Both the position numbers and the translations under genes were made by a program. The notes under the pieces were generated by a model. That model was not told where the DNA came from and did not search any database. It saw nothing but the letters and a program-made list of their open reading frames with translations. A DNA stretch of 64,000 bases from Chloroflexota bacterium. GTDB lineage: Bacteria > Chloroflexota > Dehalococcoidia > Lucifugimonadales > Lucifugimonadaceae. This document shows positions 26,304 to 35,388 of this stretch, one piece after another; within the stretch, counting starts at the first letter, position 1, and every line of letters begins with the position of its first letter. Location of the stretch: positions 1 through 64,000 of the forward strand of contig JAJCYY010000031.1 in NCBI GenBank assembly GCA_029262735.1, in the 5' to 3' direction.

Positions 26304-26804
26304 GTGAAAATGATGATAAAAACCCGCCTGCTCAATCGAAAAATCCTCAAGCGCATACTGGTCATCTCCCCGGTCGTTCTCGTGGCCCTCTTTGCCGCCA
26401 TCCAACTCGTCCCATATGGCCGCGATCACGACAACCCGCCCGTTCTCGCTGACGCACCGTGGGACAGTCCTCGAACCCGTGAGCTTGCCGTCAGAGCGTG
26501 CTTTGACTGTCACAGCAACGAGACCCACTGGCCGTGGTACTCGAACATAGCGCCCATCTCATGGATCACCCAGGACAACGTCGAAGAAGGTCGCGATGAG
26601 CTCAACTTCTCAGAGTGGGGCCGCCGGCAGGAGACAGACGAGATCGTGGAGTCGGTAGAGGAAGGCGAAATGCCGCCGTTTGAATACACGCTGCGCTTCT
26701 GGAGCAGCATCAGCGGCAGTGAGAAAAACGAGTTGATCGCAGGGCTAAGACGCACATTCGGCGACGGTGATTCGGGAGAACGCGAGCGAGACGAGGACGA
26801 CTAG
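26304..26804 (+). CDS. Haem-binding domain protein (membrane-anchored, CxxCH)
   Basis: 166 residues. One hydrophobic helix (ILVISPVVLVALFAAIQLVPYGRDH) anchors a domain with CFDCHSNETHWPWYSNIAPISW, the haem-attachment CxxCH followed by the conserved WPWYS..AP.SW signature of the PF14376-type haem_bd domain. An acidic tail ends the protein. It is likely exported and carries one c-type haem; partners are unknown. GTG 26304 starts the frame; ATG at 26310 or 26313 is possible. Confidence 0.83.
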   Translation: MKMMIKTRLLNRKILKRILVISPVVLVALFAAIQLVPYGRDHDNPPVLADAPWDSPRTRELAVRACFDCHSNETHWPWYSNIAPISWITQDNVEEGRDELNFSEWGRRQETDEIVESVEEGEMPPFEYTLRFWSSISGSEKNELIAGLRRTFGDGDSGERERDEDD

Positions 26805-26974
26805 GCGATCTGTCTTCACAAGTCCGATACGCAGCCTGCGGGAATCTTCACAAGCAGGTCTGATACGTTTTTACACATCGATCCACAGAACCACTTTTCA
26901 AAGTCCGTCATGACACTTATTCTGCCGAGCAATCGGTGAATCCCGCCAGAAGTCGACAGCCAAACGGGGACATG

Positions 26975-27916
26975 ATGACCGACAAGATCCTGATACCGCT
27001 GGATGGCACTGAGATCGCCGAACAGGTTGTGCCTTTCGTTGGCGAAGTCGCGAAGGCGGGGGGATTCGACGTCACTCTCCTCACCATCGTCGACCCCTCA
27101 GACCTTGACCTCTCTGAAATCACTGACGAAGGCGCCAGCTTCGGGCCGGAGGGCGACCGGGACATAACCGGCAGATTGCAGACAGACGCAGCAGGATCAC
27201 CCGTCGGCCTCTCCAAAGAGCATGAGGAAGCCTCCGTCGAGGCAAGCAGATCGGCCCGTGAGTACCTCGCGGCCGTCGAACGGAAGCTCAGGGACGCGGG
27301 AGTGAACGCGCATGCGCGTCTCGGGGCAGGCAATCCCGACATCGAGATATTCAGAGAAGCAGCCACGATCGGTGCGACGCTCATCGCCATGTCCGCTCGC
27401 TCTGAGCACTTCTGGGAGCATGGTGTCCTGGGTAGCACGACCAACCGGGTGCTTCACGCGTCGTCGTTGCCCGTCATCGTCTTCAAGCCGATGGCAGGCC
27501 TTGCCCACTCGGTGACGGTGAACCCGGAGACGGTCGTGATAGCCGTAGACGGCTCAGAAGAGTCCGAGCGGTCCATAGCTCCGGCGGCTAAGCTGGCGAA
27601 GGCGATCGGCGCAGAGATCGCACTTGTCCATGTGCTCAAGCGTGACCGCGGCAGGCGTCGCGAACATGCCGAGGCTTACCTGGAGCAACTGAGCCAGCAG
27701 TTGCAGGAAATGATCGACGGCAACGTCGAAACGGGCGTCGTCTCCGGCAAGATCGACGACGAGATCATCCTGTTCGCCGACGAGTTCGATCGGCCGATGA
27801 TCGCTATGGCCGAGCACGGCGGAGTTAGCGTGGGACGCTGGATACGCGGCTCGACGACGGACAAGGTGATCAGGAACTCCGGCTACCCGGTGCTAGTGAT
27901 CCCGCACAGCAAATGA
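26975..27916 (+). CDS. Universal stress protein, two Usp domains
   Basis: About 313 residues from ATG 26975 (GGGGAC upstream; ATG at 26972 and GTG at 26936 are alternatives). Two alpha/beta Usp domains in tandem: KILIPLDGTEIAEQVVPFV (domain 1) and TVVIAVDGSEESERSIAP (domain 2). ATP-site loops are present as GVLGSTTNRVLHASSLPVIVF and GRWIRGSTTDKVIRNSGYPVLVI. Usp proteins bind ATP or AMP and help cells survive stress; the exact function is unknown. This is one of three Usp genes in the window. Confidence 0.93.
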   Translation: MTDKILIPLDGTEIAEQVVPFVGEVAKAGGFDVTLLTIVDPSDLDLSEITDEGASFGPEGDRDITGRLQTDAAGSPVGLSKEHEEASVEASRSAREYLAAVERKLRDAGVNAHARLGAGNPDIEIFREAATIGATLIAMSARSEHFWEHGVLGSTTNRVLHASSLPVIVFKPMAGLAHSVTVNPETVVIAVDGSEESERSIAPAAKLAKAIGAEIALVHVLKRDRGRRREHAEAYLEQLSQQLQEMIDGNVETGVVSGKIDDEIILFADEFDRPMIAMAEHGGVSVGRWIRGSTTDKVIRNSGYPVLVIPHSK

Positions 27917-27924
27917 CTGGCAGC

Positions 27925-28113
27925 ACACCGTGTTCCCTGAGCGACGGGTACCCGCCTGCCGGGTGCCCGTAAACGGGCGCGGGTCTCTATGGAGTCAGGT
28001 GAGCCTGTCATGGTGGTCCGCAATAGAGTCCAGCCGCCTTGACATATCGGTAGTGGGGGAGCCAAAGAAACCTGACAGGGCGATCATCTGCGGGCGAGAT
28101 CCTTCAACTCCGC
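27925..28113. repeat. Gap with dispersed modules between Usp and MarR
   Basis: GGGTGCCCGTAAACGGGCGC (27959-27978), a variant of the GC palindrome with TAAA as loop, and TTCCCTGAGCGACGGG upstream of it. A degenerate CGAGATCCTTCAACTCCGCT lies at 28093-28112. No gene was seen. Confidence 0.5.
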
Positions 28114-28566
28114 TCAAGAAACATCCTCGCCGAGCAGCCTTGCCAGGAAATCCCGAATCACCGGCATCTCCTCTGCGCCCAGATGCCTGATGAATTGATC
28201 GTGTACCTGACTGAACTGGGTAGGAGTCACCTCATCCAGCTTCTTTTTGCCCTCATCCGTTAGTACCACGTACGAAACGCGGCGGTCCTTGCGAGACGCT
28301 CTCCTGGTGACAAGTCCGACCTTCGCCATACGGTCCACCAGCCGCGTAATGCCACCGCCACCGCTCACCAGCATTCGCTCGCTCAGCCGCGTGTGGGTCA
28401 GCCGCTGGCCCTCAGCAAGAGAAAGTTGCACCAGCACGTCAATCCACGTCAGTGAAATACCGTGGGCGCGCTGCAATCCACCGTCCATTTCTCTCATCAG
28501 GGCGGCATGCGCCCTGAGATACATCTTCCAGATCTTCACCTCTTCGGTGTTCATCGGATCGCTCAT
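28114..28566 (-). CDS. MarR family transcriptional regulator
   Basis: 150 residues, winged helix-turn-helix with recognition region LTHTRLSERMLVSGGGGITRLVDRMAKVGLVTRRASRKDRRVSYVVLTDEGKKKL, including the MarR wing DRR. Such dimers repress neighbouring genes and respond to small phenolic ligands or oxidants. It is divergent from the NmrA-like gene at 28720, with a candidate operator in the shared intergenic space, so it probably regulates both itself and that gene. Confidence 0.9.
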   Translation of the reverse strand: MSDPMNTEEVKIWKMYLRAHAALMREMDGGLQRAHGISLTWIDVLVQLSLAEGQRLTHTRLSERMLVSGGGGITRLVDRMAKVGLVTRRASRKDRRVSYVVLTDEGKKKLDEVTPTQFSQVHDQFIRHLGAEEMPVIRDFLARLLGEDVS

Positions 28567-28578
28567 GACACGATTTTA

Positions 28579-28594
28579 ACATATCCCTTTATGT
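28579..28594. promoter_or_regulatory. Putative MarR operator
   Basis: ACATATCCCTTTATGT: an inverted repeat ACATA-N6-TATGT. It lies between a possible -35 (TTGATA, read leftward) and -10 (TAAAAT) for the marR-like gene, so binding would block that promoter. A related half-site GACATATAAAG occurs at 28605-28615. Confidence 0.5.
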
Positions 28595-28602
28595 ATCAAT
28601 AG

Positions 28603-28630
28603 TTGACATATAAAGTATTGTTGGTCTAGA
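28603..28630 (+). promoter_or_regulatory. Putative promoter of the NmrA-like gene
   Basis: TTGACA (28603-28608) and, after 16 nt, TCTAGA (28625-28630). The -35 box is perfect but the -10 is poor, as expected of a regulated promoter. It adjoins the putative MarR operator. Confidence 0.4.
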
Positions 28631-28719
28631 GTTCAAGCTGAGCCGTTCCCGATCTTACATGTGCGATCTGGCAACACATCGCGAACGGCCTTCTTGAAAG
28701 CGACTACAGGGAGAATGAC

Positions 28720-29616
28720 ATGAGCGAATCGACCACTGGAAAACGCTATCTGATAGTCGGCGCAACCGGGAACGTTGGAACCCCGGTCACCGCTGCGCTC
28801 CTTGATCAAGGCGAAAAGGTCCGCTGCCTCGTACGCAGCGAACAAAAAGCGAACGCGTTCCGTGAATCGGGAGCGGAAGTAGTGATCGGCGATCTCGACA
28901 GGAAAGAGTCGCTCGCTCCTGCGTTCGAAGGTATCGACACCGTCTTCCTGGTGATCTCCACGAACAGGAACATGGAGCAACACGGCAAGGACGCTATCGA
29001 GGTGGCCGTGAACGCCGGTGTTGAACGGCTGGTCAGGTACACAGCCATTAAGACCGATTATGACGACCATATGCCGACTGCCGCGATGCAGGCTGCAATC
29101 GATGCTGAATTGAAAACCACTGGACTTCGGTATACGCATGTGCGACCGAGCAACTACATGCAGGGGCACCTGGTCTTCGCTCCAACAATCCAGTCCGATT
29201 CGACGATCTACGCTCCCTGGGGGGCCGGAAAAGTTGGGATGGCGGACGTACGCGATATCGCAGAGGCCACAGTTGAGGTCCTGACGAGTGAAGGGCATGA
29301 TGGCAAGAGCTACAGCATCACCGGTCCCGAAGCGATAAGCCTGCACGAAGTCGCAGCCGCTATCTCGGAAGCAATCGGCAAGAAAGTCACGTACACAGAC
29401 GTACCCCCTGAAGCGGCGCGTGATTCGTTGCTCTCGATGGGCCTGGATGCATGGGTGGTCGACCAGTACATGATCTACTTCGATGCATTCAGAAACGGCT
29501 ACGGTGAGATAGTCACTGATGACTTCACGAAGTTGACCGGCCGTCCCTCACGAACGATCAACGACTTCGCACGAGACTATGCCAGCGCCTTCAGCCCAGA
29601 GCCCGTCGAAGCGTGA
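28720..29616 (+). CDS. NmrA-like SDR-fold NAD(P)H-binding protein
   Basis: 298 residues. Rossmann fold with YLIVGATGNVGTPVTAALLDQG at the start, DLDRKESLAPAFEGIDTVFLV, and the C-terminal domain of the NmrA/HSCARG class. The family binds NAD(P)H as a redox sensor or reduces quinones; no classical YxxxK pair is seen, so an enzymatic role is not assured. ACAGGGAGAATGAC provides the ribosome-binding site. It is controlled most likely by the divergent MarR gene. Confidence 0.88.
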   Translation: MSESTTGKRYLIVGATGNVGTPVTAALLDQGEKVRCLVRSEQKANAFRESGAEVVIGDLDRKESLAPAFEGIDTVFLVISTNRNMEQHGKDAIEVAVNAGVERLVRYTAIKTDYDDHMPTAAMQAAIDAELKTTGLRYTHVRPSNYMQGHLVFAPTIQSDSTIYAPWGAGKVGMADVRDIAEATVEVLTSEGHDGKSYSITGPEAISLHEVAAAISEAIGKKVTYTDVPPEAARDSLLSMGLDAWVVDQYMIYFDAFRNGYGEIVTDDFTKLTGRPSRTINDFARDYASAFSPEPVEA

Positions 29617-29619
29617 TGC

Positions 29620-29824
29620 CGTCCTGATAGAGGCGCGCCCGCAAGCGGGCACCCGGCTGCGCCCGGGGGGCTCGCAGAGCCCACTTGCCAGTCATTCTGA
29701 ACTTGATTCAGAATCTCTCTGGCGTTCTCACATCGTCCAGTATGATCCCTCGCCCGTAAACGGGCACCCGCGGATGCGGATACCCCGCGGTTGGGATGAC
29801 AAACGAGGGCGCCCTTCGACAGCC
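29620..29824. repeat. Composite of palindromic modules
   Basis: GCGCGCCCGCAAGCGGGCAC (29633-29652), the palindrome TCATTCTGAACTTGATTCAG (29692-29711) and a variant CTCGCCCGTAAACGGGCACC (29749-29768). The modules are in alternating orientation compared with those at 9300 and 12840. No gene. Confidence 0.7.
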
Positions 29825-30814
29825 TCACCGCCGCCTGTCCAGAACCTCCTCGTTGAGCACATTGATCGGCATGCCATGCATCCATGCCGCAACATTCTCG
29901 ACCGAATCAGCAAAGAAGCGTCGGAGAGCATCGCCTGTGGCGTAACCGAGATGTGGCGCGAGCAGAACGTTGTCCAGCGACAGCAACGGATGATCCGCCG
30001 GGAGAGGCTCGATGTCGTAAACGTCGAGCGCAGCTCCTGCGATCCGGCCCTCTCGCAAAGCGTCGATCAACGCCTGCTCACTGACGATCGGCCCGCGTGA
30101 TGTGTTCACCAGGAACGCCGAATCCTTCATCAGGCCCAACTCTCGCTCCGTGACCCAGCCTCGGCTCAGGTCCGTCAGCGGCACATGAATCGAAAGCACA
30201 TCCGAGAGCGAGAACAGCTCGTCCCACGAAACGAACTCAGCGCCGTTCGCCTTCGCTCGCTCGGCATCCAACGTCGGCCCCCACGCGATCACATCCATGT
30301 CGAACACGTTGCCGTAACGAGCAATCATCGTGCCGAGCCTTCCCATGCCGAGCACGCCCAGCGTTTTGCCTCCGAGGCCCTCTGCCAGCCGGGTCTGCCA
30401 GCGCCCCTGCCGCATCTGCCTGTCCTCCCAGGCGATGTGCCGGGTGCCGGCGAGGATCAGACCCCACGCCAACTCCGCGGTCGAGTTGCCTCTCGAAGAC
30501 CCGCCCTTCGTGATGCACACGACGATCCCGAGCTCGGTTGCCGCGTCCATGTCAATATTCGCCTGCCTGCCTCCGGTCCCGGCGATCAGCTTCAAGTTAG
30601 GAAGCCGCTCAAGCACCCCACGAGGAAAGCGCGTCCGCTCACGCGTAGTCACCAGCACGCTGTACGGCTCAAGCCGCTGCACCAGCGCATCCTCGTCTAG
30701 CAGAGTGTCGTGAAAGAAGTCGATCTCAGCGCCACCCAGCGAAACCCAGTCAGCAGCGCTGTTGGCAAAGTGAAGGTAGTCGTCTAGGACCGCGATCTTT
30801 ACGTTGCTGCCCAT
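29825..30814 (-). CDS. D-isomer-specific 2-hydroxyacid dehydrogenase
   Basis: 329 residues. NAD-binding motif LGGKTLGVLGMGRLGTMIARYG at about 147-168; substrate/catalytic residues in the usual places: SRGP after LVNT (Arg), DVYDIEPLPADHPLL (Glu) and APHLGY (His). Members include phosphoglycerate, glyoxylate and formate dehydrogenases; this one has the length and layout of the general D-2-hydroxyacid group and the substrate is open. It is 32 bp from the next gene on the same strand, so possibly an operon with it. Confidence 0.93.
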   Translation of the reverse strand: MGSNVKIAVLDDYLHFANSAADWVSLGGAEIDFFHDTLLDEDALVQRLEPYSVLVTTRERTRFPRGVLERLPNLKLIAGTGGRQANIDMDAATELGIVVCITKGGSSRGNSTAELAWGLILAGTRHIAWEDRQMRQGRWQTRLAEGLGGKTLGVLGMGRLGTMIARYGNVFDMDVIAWGPTLDAERAKANGAEFVSWDELFSLSDVLSIHVPLTDLSRGWVTERELGLMKDSAFLVNTSRGPIVSEQALIDALREGRIAGAALDVYDIEPLPADHPLLSLDNVLLAPHLGYATGDALRRFFADSVENVAAWMHGMPINVLNEEVLDRRR

Positions 30815-30846
30815 GATTCATCTCCCATTTCATCGTTTGAAGCACT

Positions 30847-31893
30847 TCATACCGCCAACCTCCCGGCTGCCCTCAGAACAGTCAACGCATCGACCGTGAC
30901 CCATTCGTTCATCTTCCGTTTGCTCGTACCGCCCCAATCAACGGAATCATTGCCGGGTTTGAGATCAGTTGAACACTTGTAGTACTTGCTAAGCGCTGGC
31001 CAGCCGCCGTCGGGCAGCCGCATCTCGACTAGCAGATCGAGAGCTGGTCCGCAGTTAGCATCGTCGATAAATCCTGTCTCCGCCATGGCCTTCAGTCCGC
31101 CGAGGAAATCGTAATGCCAGTAGAGCGGGTAGTGGAGCTTCACGAACTCGGGGTGCATCACGCCGCCGTCGGAGCGCCGTTTATACAGATATCGGTCGAG
31201 GAATATCCGGGCAGCGCGTGACGCCGCCTTTCTGGCCGTCTCATCACCGGCCTTCTCCCCGTAGATGGACAGCGCCCTTGTCGGGTACAACGTCTCCATA
31301 AAAGACGAGGAATCGGCGTCCGGCTTTTTATCGCAGTTCCAACCGCCGTCCGGCCATTGCCATCGCAGCAGACGCTCGGCCAACTGCTCAGTCCGCTGGT
31401 CGGCCAGACCGAGGCGCAGTATCGACCACAGCGCGTTGCCATGCTGGGACGCATGCTGCCGGTGCCGGCCACGCATAACAGGCGATCCTTGCCTGCTGTA
31501 CGCCTTTGATTTCGACTTTGCCTCATATTCGTCGAAGTACTGTTCGTCCAGCCAGCAGTCCAGCAGCTGATCGCGAATCGGATTCAGGTCCGGATCTCCC
31601 GGTGGATACCCGATATCGGCAAGATGCGACAGCACCCAGTGTGCCCCTTGCCATTTCGCGTAGACATCGCCGACGGGTTCGAGACGCCCGGTGTCGTCTC
31701 GACGAGCCAGCAACGATCGAACGCGTTCCGAACTGTGTATCTCGTCCAGCAATGCCCGATTCGAAGGTGAATCGCCGTCTTCCCCGAGAATCCCGGTCCG
31801 CGTCTTCCAGCGAATAGACGGCTCCGGCGATTCCATCAGCTTCTCGATCACCGATTCGGTATCTGTCACGATCGCAGCGGTCGGCGTGCTCAC
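30847..31893 (-). CDS. Alpha/alpha-toroid protein with prenyltransferase-like repeats, unknown function
   Basis: 348 residues, helix-rich, with two QW-like repeats of the terpene cyclase/prenyltransferase toroid: LLRWQWPDGGWNCDKKPDADS at the middle and LVEMRLPDGGWPALSKYYKC near the end, preceded by HYPLYWHYDFLGGLKAM. A histidine- and tryptophan-rich centre is seen. No DxDD catalytic motif of class II cyclases is visible, so cyclase activity is doubtful. Its start overlaps the stop of the UxuA-like gene by 4 nt (ATGA), which means the two are translated together and probably share a pathway in sugar or uronate use (inference). Confidence 0.6.
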   Translation of the reverse strand: MSTPTAAIVTDTESVIEKLMESPEPSIRWKTRTGILGEDGDSPSNRALLDEIHSSERVRSLLARRDDTGRLEPVGDVYAKWQGAHWVLSHLADIGYPPGDPDLNPIRDQLLDCWLDEQYFDEYEAKSKSKAYSRQGSPVMRGRHRQHASQHGNALWSILRLGLADQRTEQLAERLLRWQWPDGGWNCDKKPDADSSSFMETLYPTRALSIYGEKAGDETARKAASRAARIFLDRYLYKRRSDGGVMHPEFVKLHYPLYWHYDFLGGLKAMAETGFIDDANCGPALDLLVEMRLPDGGWPALSKYYKCSTDLKPGNDSVDWGGTSKRKMNEWVTVDALTVLRAAGRLAV

Positions 31894-32906
31894 TCCCCCG
31901 GCATCTCCTTGAAGATCCAGCCCTCTTTGCGCGGCTCGTTGAGCATCTGCAGCACAGCCGTGATGTAGCCGTAGCAGTAGGCGAACGCTGTGCCTGACGG
32001 GTCACGAGAATCGATCGTCGGCACGTGATCCGGCATCAGCATGTACTTGTATCCGACCTCCTGGTAGGTCTTCGCCGCCTTCACCATGTCCACCGCTCCC
32101 TCATCGGGAAACGACTCCATGAAGCTCAGCTTGCCGCCCCGGATGTTGCGGAAGTGCACGTTAAAAATCTTCTCTCGAGACCCAAACCAGCGGATCACGT
32201 CATAGATCTCCTCGCCCGGGTCGTCCAGCATCTCGCTCACCGTTCCCTGGCAGAAATTCAGGCCGTGATACGGGCTCTCGTGCATCTGCACGAACTTCTT
32301 CATCCCATCCACAGTCCCAAGCACCCGAGTCACGCCGAGGTAGCCCGGAGGCGTATACGGGTCGTGCGGGTGACAGGCCAGCCGGACCTTCGCCTCCTCG
32401 GCCACAGGCACAACACGCTCCAGGAAATAGTCGATGCGCTCCCAGTTCTCGTCCGGGTCGACCACACCCCACATTCCCGGTGCCTCGTCCTGGTCCATCT
32501 TCGACCAGCGAAATGTCGAGTTTGACGAGCCGCCACGTCCGGCTTCACGCTCCGAGCGCGGGATGCCGATGATGTTCATGTTGTACTTGACGGCCGGAAT
32601 CCCGGCTTCGCCAACGTTGCGGATCAGGTTCTGTACCGCCTCGATCTCACGGTCACGCTCCGGGCTCTTGCCGAGCATGATGTTTGGGCTCTGGCAGCGG
32701 TCGAGTCGCGTGGAACTGAGCGGAAGCTGCACCATGTCGAGTGTGATGCCGTAAGACTCCAGCTTCTCCCGGTGCTGTTTCAGGTCGTCCAGTGTCCAGT
32801 CGAGCGTATCGCCGGGGGGGTCCGAGCAGACGTTGTTGACGCCGAGCTGCGACCACATTGCAAAGTCCTGGTCGTCCCGAGCGCCAACCTGAGTCCCTAC
32901 GTACAT
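31890..32906 (-). CDS. UxuA-like mannonate dehydratase/TIM-barrel enzyme
   Basis: 338 residues, TIM barrel. Regions similar to mannonate dehydratase: NPIRN-type VKYNMNIIG (about 103-111), LACHPHDPY (His, Asp ligands), NFCQGTVSEM, NVHFRNIRG and MPDHVPT. These carry the metal-binding His, Cys and Asp of UxuA. The enzyme dehydrates D-mannonate to 2-keto-3-deoxygluconate in hexuronate breakdown; a homologue acting on another sugar acid is also possible. It is coupled to the toroid protein downstream. Confidence 0.82.
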   Translation of the reverse strand: MYVGTQVGARDDQDFAMWSQLGVNNVCSDPPGDTLDWTLDDLKQHREKLESYGITLDMVQLPLSSTRLDRCQSPNIMLGKSPERDREIEAVQNLIRNVGEAGIPAVKYNMNIIGIPRSEREAGRGGSSNSTFRWSKMDQDEAPGMWGVVDPDENWERIDYFLERVVPVAEEAKVRLACHPHDPYTPPGYLGVTRVLGTVDGMKKFVQMHESPYHGLNFCQGTVSEMLDDPGEEIYDVIRWFGSREKIFNVHFRNIRGGKLSFMESFPDEGAVDMVKAAKTYQEVGYKYMLMPDHVPTIDSRDPSGTAFAYCYGYITAVLQMLNEPRKEGWIFKEMPGE

Positions 32907-32939
32907 ATTTGTCTCCGTTCAGATGCGGTTAGTGATCTA

Positions 32940-33105
32940 GTCCTAGCCCTCTCTCCCCTCGTCGGGTGCCCGCTTGCGGGCGCGAGTTAGAGAGAGGGGG
33001 TGTCGGCCTTTGGCCGACGATTTGCCGCCCTTCGACAAGCTCAGGATGGCAAAAGCTTCACCCTCTCCCTTTATCCCTCTCCCATCGAGGGAGAGGGGGA
33101 TTGCG
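32940..33105. repeat. Nested dispersed repeats
   Basis: CTCTCTCCCCTC at 32949 and GAGTTAGAGAGAGGGG at 32984 flank GGGTGCCCGCTTGCGGGCGC (32964-32983): one module sits inside another. CCCTTCGACAAGCTCAGGAT follows at 33028-33047, then another CCCTCTCCC/GGGAGAGGGG pair near 33060-33099. No gene. Confidence 0.7.
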
Positions 33106-33111
33106 TCTCAG

Positions 33112-34017
33112 TCAGCTGCTGAACTTTTCCGCATAGTCCTGTGCGAACCGCTCAAACGTCCTCGGCCTGCGTCCGGTGATCTTCTCCACCTCGTCCGTTT
33201 GCACGTCCAGCACGCCGTTTCGCACGTCCTGGTAGACGCGTGCAATCTCTTCGGCCTGCTCCTGCGACATATTGTCCTTATCGATCAGGCGGCGCAAGTA
33301 TTTTTCGTCCTTGATGGAAAGAAAGGCGATCGGGTTAGATCGTGTCCCGGAAACCGCCGCCGAGATCGCCTGTGCCACACGACTGAACGAGACCGGCTCC
33401 GGGCCGGTCAACTCGACCGTACGGCGTAAGGGCTCTCCTTCGACCAGGAGCTTTACTGCTGCCGCTGCGATGTCACGTGCGTCGATCATGCCGATACGGC
33501 CTTCGCCCGACGGCAGAGAAATGGCGCCTGTATCACCGATCTCCTTCGTAAGAGAAAAAAGATTCTGCATGAAGTAGTGAGGACGCAGGAAGCTGAACTC
33601 CGTCGTCATACCCGCTATTCGCCGCTCGATCTCTGCGTGGTGCCGCGCCCACGTAAATGGAGCGTCCGCCGCCGCATCACAAGAAGACAGCTTGACGATG
33701 TGCGTTGCGCCCGCGTCCAGTGCAGCACGAGCCGCGCCAGCCTCCATCGCCACCTGGTCAGGTGCATCGCTGCTCGCCACATATGCCTGTCCGCAGCCCT
33801 CAGCCGCCGCCTCTATAGCGTCCGCATCCCGCAGATCGGCTTGAATGAACTCCACACCATCGGTCGACAAATCTTCTGCCTTGAACAGCTTCTTCGCGCG
33901 CGCCGCGTCTCGAGTCACCGCCCGCACCGAAACCCCGGCCTCAGAAAGTCCGGAAACAACGTGACGACCAACCTGCCCGGTAGCCGTCAACACCAGCACA
34001 AGCTTTGTAGCTGCCAT
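33112..34017 (-). CDS. NmrA-like NAD(P)-binding protein
   Basis: 301 residues from ATG 34017, which shares a base with the stop of the upstream gene (TGATG). Rossmann start LVLVLTATGQVGRHVVSGLSEAG, then FIQADLRDADAIEAAAEGC and FSFLRPHYFMQNL as in the NmrA/azoreductase-like class. NAD(P)H-binding regulators or quinone reductases are expected. It is a distant relative of the gene at 28720. It is translationally coupled to the YcaQ-type glycosylase upstream. Confidence 0.85.
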   Translation of the reverse strand: MAATKLVLVLTATGQVGRHVVSGLSEAGVSVRAVTRDAARAKKLFKAEDLSTDGVEFIQADLRDADAIEAAAEGCGQAYVASSDAPDQVAMEAGAARAALDAGATHIVKLSSCDAAADAPFTWARHHAEIERRIAGMTTEFSFLRPHYFMQNLFSLTKEIGDTGAISLPSGEGRIGMIDARDIAAAAVKLLVEGEPLRRTVELTGPEPVSFSRVAQAISAAVSGTRSNPIAFLSIKDEKYLRRLIDKDNMSQEQAEEIARVYQDVRNGVLDVQTDEVEKITGRRPRTFERFAQDYAEKFSS

Positions 34018-35216
34018 CAAACCCGCACGCCCTTCACAGCCTTCCGCAATTCGCTCACAAGATCACCTTTCCTGCCCACCACAACTCGTCCCAGCCCCAG
34101 CCAGCGAGCCATCGTCGCAAGCTCCTCCGCCAGTGCGGCAGAAACGGCAACAGAGTTACGGCCATCCTCAAGAAACGCCGACTGCACAAGCAGGCGTCCG
34201 TTCTGCCGGTCCGCCTTCAGGTCCACCCGCGCCACTAACTCCTCGTCCATCAGGAACGGGAACACGTAGTAGCCGAACTGCCGCTGCTTCTCCGGGACAT
34301 AGATCTCGATGCGGTAGCGCATGCCGAACATGCGCTCGGTGCGCTCCCTGAACCAGATCAGCGAATCGAACGGGCTCACCAGCGACCTCGCCTCGACCCG
34401 CTCCTTCGGGACATCGGTCCCCGGCAGCACATATCCAGGTGCCTCCCAGCCCTCAACACTCACCTCCTCAAGCTCTCCGCTCGCAGCCATGTCGGCCAGG
34501 ATGGGTCGAGCCTTCGGCATCTTGATCCGGAAGTAGTCGGCAAGGTCTGCAGCCGTGCCGATACCGTGGCATTTCGCTGAGATCAACAGCAACTGCCGAT
34601 TAGCCTCTTCTTCGGTCAAGACAGGCGATTCAAGGTATTCCCCCGGAACGAACCGCTCCGGCAGGTCGTAGTAGCGAGTGAAGTTACGACGGGAGTGCAC
34701 GCCCACCGAACCCTTATCGAAGTGCCACTCCAGCGCCATCTTGCCCTTGCTCAGCCCCCACCACGGTCCTGTGCGGCCGCCGGACTCATCGAGATCAGAA
34801 ACCGAGATCAGCCCCTGCTCGCGAACCTGTTCGAACACCTGGTCAATGAACCCCGGATGCTCCTCCTCGATCTTCTGCAGCCACTTGGCGCGCCGCTGAC
34901 GCTCCATTCGGTGCCTCATCGCCGGGTACAGCTCGATCGGAACGAACGTCGCCGCATGCCCCCAGTACTCGAAAAGCTCCCGGTGCTTGTATGCCAGATC
35001 GTCGATCAGCCGGTTCTCGTACGGTCCTAATCGAGAGTAGAACGGCATGTAGTGAGCGCGCGAAAGCACATTCACAGTGTCGATCTGGATCAGGGCGACG
35101 TGATCCATGACGCGCCGCAGGTCGTCCAGCGCAGGTTGGGCACCGTTTCGAGGCGTCGCGAAACCCTGCGCCGCCAGCGCGATTCGCCTCGCTTCTATGT
35201 TCGAGATGTCTGCCAT
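34017..35216 (-). CDS. YcaQ/AlkX-type DNA glycosylase (winged helix protein)
   Basis: 399 residues. The catalytic QxD motif is seen as ALIQIDTVNVLSRAHY at about residues 40-55 (Q-I-D). HTH_42-type winged helix modules follow (ARRIALAAQGF at the start; LLISAKCHGIGTAADLADYFRI in the middle), ending with the domain FGYYVFPFLMDEELVARVDLKADRQ. Family members such as E. coli YcaQ unhook DNA interstrand cross-links. GGT-type start is clear: ATG 35216. Together with the NmrA gene it is the only pair here linked by TGATG. Confidence 0.88.
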   Translation of the reverse strand: MADISNIEARRIALAAQGFATPRNGAQPALDDLRRVMDHVALIQIDTVNVLSRAHYMPFYSRLGPYENRLIDDLAYKHRELFEYWGHAATFVPIELYPAMRHRMERQRRAKWLQKIEEEHPGFIDQVFEQVREQGLISVSDLDESGGRTGPWWGLSKGKMALEWHFDKGSVGVHSRRNFTRYYDLPERFVPGEYLESPVLTEEEANRQLLLISAKCHGIGTAADLADYFRIKMPKARPILADMAASGELEEVSVEGWEAPGYVLPGTDVPKERVEARSLVSPFDSLIWFRERTERMFGMRYRIEIYVPEKQRQFGYYVFPFLMDEELVARVDLKADRQNGRLLVQSAFLEDGRNSVAVSAALAEELATMARWLGLGRVVVGRKGDLVSELRKAVKGVRV

Positions 35217-35388
35217 AGAGCACGGATGGTAGCGCAGCCGTACTGCTCCCGCACGTCCGGAGATACTTTTGTGACGAGGCCCGATCAGCCTTCTTTCCAG
35301 CGCTCAGGAAATCCTCATGCGAAATCCCGTTTCATGGTCTCGAATCAACCTACATTCGTACTGACGATAAATACGAATGGAGGGCGCA

